Assembly (NCBI GenBank): GCA_947306845.1
Contig: CAMZHP010000099.1
Coordinates: forward strand, 1 to 10,016
Length of the DNA: 10,016 nt
From: an uncultured Prevotellaceae bacterium
Lineage (GTDB): Bacteria; Bacteroidota; Bacteroidia; Bacteroidales; Bacteroidaceae
Reading direction: 5' to 3'
This document shows positions 1 through 4,841 of the stretch, piece after piece. The position numbers and the translations under genes are program-made. Within the stretch, counting starts at the first letter, position 1, and each line of letters starts with the position of its first letter. The notes beneath the pieces are model-generated. The model was not told the DNA's origin, searched no databases, and saw only the letters and a program-made list of their open reading frames with translations.

Positions 1-638
1 TTGATGGAGCAGTCGCTCAGGCGGCAAGCACCATTCACCTCACAGTCATCATTGATGTGAGTGTTGGTGATCTCTCCGGTATTGATGACCTTGACGCGGT
101 TGCCGATGGTGCCTCGGTCGGGGACACTGGCCTCCACCTCTTTGCGAATGAGGGTGAGAATGGCCTTCATGAGCTGCTTGTCACGGTAGTGGTTGACCAT
201 GAGAGCGGCCAACTGACTGGTGAGTCCGTCGAAGAGCATGACATTGCCGTCGCCCACCTCGTTGAGCACGGAGATGAGGTTGCCTTCTCCGAAGGTAGCC
301 CCCTCAGTGGTCTCGATGGTGTTGACATTACTGATGTAGCACTCGTCGCCAATGGTATAGTTGTTGATGAAGTTGCCGATATTCTCAATGAGGCAGTCAT
401 CGCCGATGGTGACATTGCGCAGGGTAGTGCTCTTGATACCGCTGTGCTTGACGAAGCCTTTGCTGACTTCTATCTCTTTTCTGAACGCTCCGATACGCAC
501 CTCTCCATAAAATGAGGTATTGCGCACGAAAGAAGGGTCGAAATCGGGGGCAACTGAGATGAGGTCCCAGTCTTGTGCCTTGCATCCCCTGCTTTCGAGG
601 ATGTGAATTTCTTCTTGGGAAAGTGGTCTGTATTCCAT
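1..638 (-). CDS. DUF4954 family protein, N-terminal 212 residues (cut by window edge)
   Basis: I translated the minus strand from the ATG at 636-638, and the frame stays open to the window edge. The protein begins MEYRPLSQEEIHILESRGC and continues with hexapeptide-like turns such as RNVTIGDDCLIENIGNFINN, TIGDECYISNV and TIGNRVKVINTGEITNT. This pattern is typical of left-handed parallel beta-helix folds, as in sugar-nucleotide transferases and acyltransferases. The conserved stretch EVSKGFVKHSGI, followed by the NVTIGDDCLIENIGN block, matches what I remember of the DUF4954 family, common in Bacteroidales and around 650 residues long, so about two thirds should lie outside the window. Its biochemical role is not established to my knowledge. 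A link to nucleotide-sugar metabolism is only suggested by the fold. The start directly abuts an AT-rich heptamer array and has no Shine-Dalgarno sequence. The gene follows hflX on the same strand after 124 bp, and I see no clear promoter there, so read-through from hflX is possible. Confidence 0.85.
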   Translation of the reverse strand, partial: MEYRPLSQEEIHILESRGCKAQDWDLISVAPDFDPSFVRNTSFYGEVRIGAFRKEIEVSKGFVKHSGIKSTTLRNVTIGDDCLIENIGNFINNYTIGDECYISNVNTIETTEGATFGEGNLISVLNEVGDGNVMLFDGLTSQLAALMVNHYRDKQLMKAILTLIRKEVEASVPDRGTIGNRVKVINTGEITNTHINDDCEVNGACRLSDCSI

Positions 639-680
639 TAAGAATTAAGAATTAGGAATTATGAATTAAGAATTATGATT
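639..680. repeat. Six tandem AT-rich heptamers (TAAGAAT type)
   Basis: On the plus strand this reads as six phased 7-bp units: TAAGAAT, TAAGAAT, TAGGAAT, TATGAAT, TAAGAAT and TATGATT. The array begins at the base next to the DUF4954 start codon, so it forms that gene's whole translation-initiation leader. Short arrays of this kind are familiar between genes in Prevotella-like genomes. No function is known to me. Confidence 0.85.
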
Positions 681-728
681 ACTCTTGTTTGATGGCGTGA
701 CACGCTTCATGTTCCTCAAACTATGAAA

Positions 729-756
729 TTTTCAATTTTCAATCTTCAATTTTCAA
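729..756. repeat. Four tandem heptamers (TTTTCAA type) after hflX
   Basis: Four phased 7-bp units, TTTTCAA, TTTTCAA, TCTTCAA and TTTTCAA, end 6 bp from the hflX stop codon. The same unit type recurs at 8556-8590, again at the 3' end of a minus-strand gene. Nothing else supported as a feature lies between 681 and 728. Confidence 0.85.
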
Positions 757-762
757 TCTAAA

Positions 763-2016
763 CTATTCCTCCTCCTCGCTGGGATAGAGGAAGTCGTTGT
801 AGGGGTATTTTTGCACATGCAGCTCCCTGACGCGCATGTAGAGCGTGGAGCGCAATTCCTCGATATTGGTTTTCTCCTTCGCGGAGATAAAGAGGCAGTT
901 GTCGCCGAGTTTTGCCATCCAGGTGCGCCGCAGTTCGTCGAGCGTGATGTTCTCACGGGTGGGAGGCGTAAGGTCATCAGGTTCCTTATCCACCCAGTGG
1001 TAGGCATCAATCTTGTTGAAAATGATCATCGACGGCTTGTCGCTACAGCCCAGTTCGCCGAGCGTTTTCTCCACCACGCTGATCTGTTCCTCGAAATCGG
1101 GATGTGAGATATCGACGATGTGCAGCAGCAGGTCGGCCTCGCGGGTCTCGTCGAGTGTCGATTTGAATGAGTCGACCAAGTCGGTGGGGAGCTTGCGGAT
1201 GAATCCAACGGTGTCGGCCAACAGGAAAGGCAAGTTTTCCACCACGACCTTCCTGACGGTGGTATCAAGAGTGGCGAAGAGCTTGTTCTCTGCGAACACC
1301 TCGCTCTTGGAAAGCAGGTTCATCAGTGTCGATTTGCCCACATTGGTATAGCCCACCAGGGCAACGCGGATGAGCCGGCCTCGGTTTTTGCGCTGTGTGA
1401 TTTTCTGCTTGTCAATCTCAGCGAGACGTTGCTTGAGCAGGGTCATACGCTGAAGGATGATGCGGCGGTCCATCTCCAACTGCGTCTCACCAGGTCCGCG
1501 CAGGCCTACCGATCCTTTGCCGCCGCCAGAACCCGAACCACCGCCCTGACGCTCAAGGTGTGTCCAAAGCCTTTGCAGACGAGGGAGCATGTATCGGTAC
1601 TGAGCCAGTTCTACCTGTGTCTTGGCGTTGGCCGTCTGAGCCCTCATGGCAAAGATATCGAGGATGAGGGAGGTGCGGTCGAGGATTTTCACTTTCAGCA
1701 CCGATTCTATATTGCGGATTTGCTTGGCGGTCAGCTCATCGTCGAAGATGACCATGCCCACCTCGCGGTCAGCATCTTCCTCAGCCTGGATGAAATCACG
1801 GATTTCCTCCAGTTTTCCCTTTCCCACGTATGTGACCGCACTGGGTCCACCCACACGTTGGGTGAAGCGCCGGACGGTAACGGCGCCTGCCGTGTCGGCT
1901 AGGAATTCCAGTTCATCAAGATATTCCTTGGTTTTCGCCTCGTCCTGATCTTTGGTGATAAGCCCCACCAGCACGGCGGTCTCGGCCTTGGCCTCAGATA
2001 TTACAAATTCTTTCAT
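763..2016 (-). CDS. hflX: GTPase HflX (ribosome-associated, stress-linked)
   Basis: The 417-residue protein has the full HflX layout. An N-terminal HflX domain (about 12-155) includes GGPSAVTYVGKGKLEE and LILDIFAMRAQTANAKTQVE. A glycine-rich linker (about 157-170) leads into GLRGPGETQLEMDRR and a helical connector. The GTPase domain follows, with G1 GYTNVGKST at 222-230, a G2 threonine within TLDTT at 249-253, G3 DTVG at 268-271, G4 NKID at 334-337 and G5 SAK at 378-380. HflX proteins bind the 50S subunit and split or rescue stalled ribosomes under heat or antibiotic stress. The length is normal for the family. The start is chosen because MKEFVISEAK directly precedes the conserved domain and a -7 promoter element lies 24-31 bp upstream. 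The C-terminus ends in an acidic run, SEEEE. DUF4954 lies 124 bp downstream on the same strand. Confidence 0.97.
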   Translation of the reverse strand: MKEFVISEAKAETAVLVGLITKDQDEAKTKEYLDELEFLADTAGAVTVRRFTQRVGGPSAVTYVGKGKLEEIRDFIQAEEDADREVGMVIFDDELTAKQIRNIESVLKVKILDRTSLILDIFAMRAQTANAKTQVELAQYRYMLPRLQRLWTHLERQGGGSGSGGGKGSVGLRGPGETQLEMDRRIILQRMTLLKQRLAEIDKQKITQRKNRGRLIRVALVGYTNVGKSTLMNLLSKSEVFAENKLFATLDTTVRKVVVENLPFLLADTVGFIRKLPTDLVDSFKSTLDETREADLLLHIVDISHPDFEEQISVVEKTLGELGCSDKPSMIIFNKIDAYHWVDKEPDDLTPPTRENITLDELRRTWMAKLGDNCLFISAKEKTNIEELRSTLYMRVRELHVQKYPYNDFLYPSEEEE

Positions 2017-2039
2017 TTCGATGTCTTTGTATTATCTTG

Positions 2040-2047
2040 CAAAAGTA
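2040..2047 (-). promoter_or_regulatory. Putative hflX promoter, -7 element TACTTTTG
   Basis: Read on the minus strand, TACTTTTG fits the Bacteroidetes -7 consensus TAnnTTTG. It would place transcription start near 2033 and give a short leader of about 17 nt before the hflX ATG. I see no clean TTTG at the -33 position, so this is supported by one element only. Confidence 0.5.
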
Positions 2048-2137
2048 ATAAAATAAAGCCATAATTCTTTACCTTTGACTCAATTTTTTTTATTTGATGT
2101 ATAATGAATTGTTTCTCATGTGTCATTTCTGTTACGC

Positions 2138-2229
2138 AAACGTTTACGTTATTTTTTGCGCTCAAAAGCATCTCTTTTTTGATTTATATCAATTTTTGTG
2201 TTACTTTTGCATCGCAAACACAAACGTTT
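2138..2229. promoter_or_regulatory. Pair of AAACGTTT palindromes flanking a promoter
   Basis: The 8-bp perfect palindrome AAACGTTT occurs at 2138-2145 and again at 2222-2229, on either side of the promoter at 2178-2209. The first copy extends to a near-palindrome of 14 bp, CGCAAACGTTTACG, with 12 of 14 positions symmetric. Such sequences resemble operators of LacI-type repressors, and the spacing of centres is 84 bp. No regulator gene is in the window and binding is inference. Confidence 0.25.
2178..2209 (+). promoter_or_regulatory. Consensus Bacteroidetes promoter ahead of putative sRNA
   Basis: TTTG at 2178-2181 is followed after 20 bp by TACTTTTG at 2202-2209. This matches the Bacteroidetes sigma-ABfr consensus (TTTG, 19-21 bp, TAnnTTTG) at both boxes. 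It is one of the two best promoters in the window. It points toward nagB, but transcription would meet a strong terminator at 2281-2309 first. Expected start of transcription is about 2215-2217. Confidence 0.7.
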
Positions 2230-2309
2230 TTCAAGGAATTAAAACTACACATAAGACAGACTACTGAAACATTCAAAAAAAGTCTTGACGTGAGTCAGGG
2301 CTTTTTTTT
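2216..2309 (+). ncRNA. Putative small RNA (about 95 nt) or attenuated nagB leader
   Basis: A full consensus promoter ends at 2209 and an intrinsic terminator occupies 2281-2309, which defines a transcript of roughly 95 nt. There is no ATG between them, so a leader peptide is unlikely unless it uses another start codon. The 5' two thirds are A-rich and look unstructured, and the 3' end is a stable hairpin plus U-tract, a layout common to Hfq-independent sRNAs in Bacteroidetes. The alternative is a long 5' leader of nagB with a conditional terminator, but another promoter-like element lies closer to nagB. The exact 5' end is inferred from promoter geometry. I do not recognise the RNA family. 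Confidence 0.45.
2281..2309 (+). terminator. Intrinsic terminator of putative sRNA
   Basis: Arms 2281-2289 and 2294-2302 form a continuous 9-bp stem when G-U pairs are allowed, capped by the tetraloop GTGA (GNRA class). A run of eight T follows (2302-2309). A run of A precedes the stem, so a T-tract also exists on the opposite strand and the element could work in both directions. Confidence 0.75.
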
Positions 2310-2383
2310 GTGACGTTTCTGTTACGTTTTTGGCTTTCCCGGAAAAAAAAGGGCTTTTTTTTCTTTTTTTTTTTGAAATCCAC

Positions 2384-2391
2384 TATTTTTG
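2384..2391 (+). promoter_or_regulatory. Putative nagB promoter, -7 element TATTTTTG
   Basis: TATTTTTG followed by C matches the -7 consensus TAnnTTTG and lies downstream of a long T-rich tract (2355-2374). The upstream TTTG box is not exact at the usual distance. Start of transcription would be near 2398, leaving a leader of about 70 nt. That leader ends in an A/T-rich stretch without a Shine-Dalgarno sequence, typical for this phylum. Confidence 0.5.
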
Positions 2392-2468
2392 CAAGCTGTA
2401 CGGCGGAAAAGCTGACAAAAAGTCATTTTCGCAACATTTAACCAATTATTATAATAAAGCAAAAAACA

Positions 2469-3263
2469 ATGAGACTGATTATTGAAAGCGACTACAAAAA
2501 GATGTCGAAATGGGCAGCCGAGCATGTGATTGCCCGTATCAATGCTGCACAACCCACAGCTGAGAAGCCCTTTGTGCTGGGACTTCCCACAGGTTCATCA
2601 CCAGAAGGCATGTATGCTGAACTGGTGAAAGCCAACAAAGAAGGAAGAGTATCCTTCAAGAATGTGCTGACCTTCAACATGGATGAATATGTGAACCTGC
2701 CAGAGGATCATCCCGAGAGCTATCACTCATTCATGGCCCGCAACCTGTTTGACCACATTGACTGCCCGAAAGAGAACATCCATATCCTCAACGGCAATGC
2801 AAAGGACCTCGCTGCCGAGTGCGCACATTATGAGGAGATGATCGCCGAGGCTGGCGGCATCGACCTGTTTATGGGCGGCATCGGTCCCGATGGTCACATC
2901 GCCTTCAACGAACCGGGTTCCTCACTTTCCTCCAAGACCCGCGTGAAAACCCTCACCACCGACACCATCATCGCCAACTCCCGTTTCTTCGACAACGACA
3001 TCAACAAGGTGCCGAAGCTGGCGCTCACCGTGGGCGTGGGCACCGTGATGGCCGCCCGTGAGGTAATGATTCTGGTCAATGGTCACCACAAGGCACGCGC
3101 CCTGCAGGCAGCTGTCGAGGGAAGCGTCAACCACATGTGGACCATCAGCGCGCTGCAGATGCACCAGCATGGCATCATCGTCTGCGACGAGCCTGCCACC
3201 GACGAACTGAAGGTAGGAACATACCGTTACTTCAAGGATATCGAGAAGGACAACCTGATTTAA
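2469..3263 (+). CDS. nagB: Glucosamine-6-phosphate deaminase
   Basis: This 264-residue enzyme converts glucosamine-6-phosphate to fructose-6-phosphate and ammonia, the last step of amino-sugar catabolism before glycolysis. It acts in the cytoplasm, usually as a hexamer. The sequence aligns residue for residue with E. coli numbering. The catalytic set is D72 (in NMDEYV), D141 and H143 ([12 protein letters not shown]) and E148, and the substrate phosphate and sugar ligands are [10 protein letters not shown] at about 38-47, R172 and K208. The GlcNAc-6-phosphate allosteric residues S151, S152, R158, K160 and Y254 are also all present, so allosteric activation is plausible. The length is normal (E. 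coli 266). The start gives the usual MRLII opening. The gene stands alone: no nagA or transporter is adjacent. It has its own terminator at 3306-3342. Regulation may involve the upstream leader/sRNA region, which is inference. Confidence 0.98.
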   Translation: MRLIIESDYKKMSKWAAEHVIARINAAQPTAEKPFVLGLPTGSSPEGMYAELVKANKEGRVSFKNVLTFNMDEYVNLPEDHPESYHSFMARNLFDHIDCPKENIHILNGNAKDLAAECAHYEEMIAEAGGIDLFMGGIGPDGHIAFNEPGSSLSSKTRVKTLTTDTIIANSRFFDNDINKVPKLALTVGVGTVMAAREVMILVNGHHKARALQAAVEGSVNHMWTISALQMHQHGIIVCDEPATDELKVGTYRYFKDIEKDNLI

Positions 3264-3305
3264 CATTATTCATTTTTGGCCCCAAAGCCGTCATTTATCA
3301 ATATA

Positions 3306-3342
3306 GGGATTTTCCCCTCTCAAAGTAGGGAAAATCCTTTTT
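3306..3342 (+). terminator. nagB intrinsic terminator
   Basis: A perfect 10-bp stem is formed by GGATTTTCCC (3307-3316) and its complement GGGAAAATCC (3328-3337). The loop is 11 nt, and five T follow (3338-3342). It lies 43 bp after the nagB stop codon. Confidence 0.88.
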
Positions 3343-3369
3343 GCATGTTTGGAAAAGTTTGTTTCTTTG
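3340..3369 (+). promoter_or_regulatory. Promoter of the Ser/Gly-rich exported protein gene
   Basis: TTTG at 3340-3343 is followed after 18 bp by TTTCTTTG at 3362-3369, one mismatch from the -7 consensus. Transcription would start near 3375 with a leader of about 44 nt. The -33 box shares bases with the U-tract of the nagB terminator. Confidence 0.5.
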
Positions 3370-3418
3370 CACCGTGAGATTAAGACAAACGATTGATAAC
3401 AAATAAAATTTTACGAAC

Positions 3419-4639
3419 ATGAAAAGAATTCTGATAGCCATGACGGCACTGCTGACCATCGCTTTGTCAGCAAAGGCAATGAGTTACGAGCAGGCTCGCC
3501 AGCAGGCCCTGTTCCTTACTGACAAGATGGCCTATGAGCTCAACCTCACCGAGGAGCAATACGAGGCCGCATACGAGGTCAACCTCGACTATCTGATGAG
3601 TGTGAACACCCAGGCAGACCTCTACGGAGTCTACTGGACACAGCGCAATCTCGACCTGAGCTATATTCTGCTCGACTGGCAATACAGCGCCTATCTGGCT
3701 GCCACTTATTTCTACCGTCCTCTCTACTGGGAAAGAGGCTACTGGCACTTCGGCATCTACGCCCGCTATCCCTACCGTGACTACTTCTACTTCGGACGTC
3801 CTCACTTCTATACGGTGTACAGAGGAGGCCACAGCTGGAGAATGAACGGCGGCAGAAGCTGGTATCACGGACGTGACTTCGGACATCGTGGCGGACGCGG
3901 CGGACATGGCAACATTGGAGGCATGCGCGACAGATTCGACCGTGGTGACTACGGACGCGGACATGGCGGACGTGGCGGCAACAACCCCGGATTCGGCAAT
4001 CGCGGAGGCAACAACCGTGGAGGCAATAACCCTGAGATGGCCAATCGTGGCTTCAATCGCGGAGGTGACAATGGCACCATCAACCGTGGGAACAGGGGCG
4101 ACCGTCAGCTGGGCAGCAACAGTCCACGTACCATAGGCGGTGACCGCGTAGGTAGAGGCTCACGCAACTTCGGCAGCGAATCCCGCAGCTTCGGCAGCGA
4201 ATCCCGCAGCATCACCCGACCTTCAACCAATGGGTCAACACGTAGCTTCGGATCTTCAAGCAGCAGCCCCTCACGCAGCTTTGGCTCATCCAGCAGCCCA
4301 TCACGCAGCTTTGAGTCTTCAGGCAGCAGGCCCTCACGCAGCTTTGGCTCATCCAGCAGCCCATCACGCAACTTTGGCTCATCGAGCCGTGGCAGCAGCC
4401 CCTCGCGCAGCTTTGGATCTTCCAGCAGTCCTTCACGCAGCTTCGGCAGTTCAAGCCGTGGCAGTGCTCCCTCACGGAGTTTCAGCGCTCCTTCCAGCGC
4501 AGGCCGTTCCTTCGGTGGCGGCAGCCGTGGAGGTGGATTCAGCGGTGGCGGCAACCGTGGAGGTGGCAGCTTCGGTGGCGGTCATAGTGGCGGCGGACGC
4601 AGCTTCGGCGGCGGTCATGGCGGCGGTGGACGCAGATAA
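3419..4639 (+). CDS. Exported Gly/Arg/Ser-rich repeat protein of unknown function
   Basis: This 406-residue protein has a Sec signal peptide (about 1-20, ending LSAKA), so it is exported to the periplasm or beyond. No lipobox cysteine is present. A conserved N-terminal domain (about 21-135) starts with a helical stretch MSYEQARQQALFLTDKMAYE and LNLTEEQYEAAYEVNLDYLM. An aromatic-rich part follows (YWTQRNLDLSYILLDWQYSAY, then many Y/W/F residues). I recall similar N-termini in Bacteroidales proteins that have no assigned role. Residues 135-245 are rich in G, R, N and H. Residues 246-355 carry about ten S-R-S-F-G-S-S type repeats, and the tail (361-406) is GGG/RSFGGG-rich. The composition is very basic and disordered and could bind polyanions or the cell wall, but that is inference. 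It appears monocistronic, with its own promoter and a terminator after 4639. Confidence 0.88.
   Translation: MKRILIAMTALLTIALSAKAMSYEQARQQALFLTDKMAYELNLTEEQYEAAYEVNLDYLMSVNTQADLYGVYWTQRNLDLSYILLDWQYSAYLAATYFYRPLYWERGYWHFGIYARYPYRDYFYFGRPHFYTVYRGGHSWRMNGGRSWYHGRDFGHRGGRGGHGNIGGMRDRFDRGDYGRGHGGRGGNNPGFGNRGGNNRGGNNPEMANRGFNRGGDNGTINRGNRGDRQLGSNSPRTIGGDRVGRGSRNFGSESRSFGSESRSITRPSTNGSTRSFGSSSSSPSRSFGSSSSPSRSFESSGSRPSRSFGSSSSPSRNFGSSSRGSSPSRSFGSSSSPSRSFGSSSRGSAPSRSFSAPSSAGRSFGGGSRGGGFSGGGNRGGGSFGGGHSGGGRSFGGGHGGGGRR
4160..4500 (+). repeat. Intragenic repeats encoding SRSFGSSSSP-like units
   Basis: This part of the Ser/Gly-rich gene consists of imperfect in-frame repeats of about 30-33 bp, each encoding a variant of S-R-S-F-G-S-S-S-S-P. 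One 40-bp segment is perfectly duplicated at 4268-4307 and 4331-4370, 63 bp apart, showing recent unit duplication. Such arrays can change copy number between strains without shifting the frame. Confidence 0.85.
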
Positions 4640-4749
4640 CCCTACACAAGAAAGACTTTATACGAATTCATAGGCAAGAGGTTTAGTTGAATAAGGAAAA
4701 AAGATTGTCTGTCAGGATAGTAAAGTGATAATCATGTTAACAAAATGCA

Positions 4750-4780
4750 AAGGGCGTGTCGTTGACACGCCCTTCTTTTC
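4750..4780. terminator. Terminator between convergent genes
   Basis: An 11-bp perfect inverted repeat (4750-4760 with 4764-4774, AAGGGCGTGTC and complement) encloses a 3-nt centre. A T-rich tract follows on the plus strand (CTTTTCTTCT). It lies 110 bp after the plus-strand gene and 68 bp after the minus-strand stop codon at 4842, so it probably serves the plus gene mainly. The minus-strand side has only a weak T run. Confidence 0.75.
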
Positions 4781-4841
4781 TTCTGTCACTTTCAACTTTT
4801 GACGTCTTCCTAATGAGCAGAGCAAAGTGAAGAAAGTTGAA

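Noticed and set aside
57..515. Plus-strand frame of 152 residues at the left edge
   Set aside because: It is antisense to the DUF4954 gene. The acidic, valine-rich product is typical of a shadow of a beta-helix gene.
2104..2313. 69-residue plus-strand frame in the hflX-nagB gap
   Set aside because: It runs across a promoter and a terminator, is low complexity (Phe/Thr-rich), and has no conserved feature I recognise.
2343..2362. A8-GGGC-T8 hairpin as a terminator
   Set aside because: The stem would be almost purely A-T with a tiny loop. The tract is better explained as A/T-rich DNA upstream of the nagB -7 element.
4160..4500. Repeat array resembling CRISPR
   Set aside because: Units are in-frame coding repeats of variable sequence with no unique spacers and no cas genes nearby.
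4105..4554. Proline/leucine-rich minus-strand frame
   Set aside because: It is a mirror of the Ser/Arg repeat DNA in the plus-strand gene. The periodic KLREG pattern is produced by the repeats.
4791..4841. TTCAACTTT / AAAGTTGAA inverted repeat near the 705-residue gene stop
   Set aside because: The loop is 33 nt and the neighbouring complementary pieces are not nested, so a stable hairpin is unlikely.
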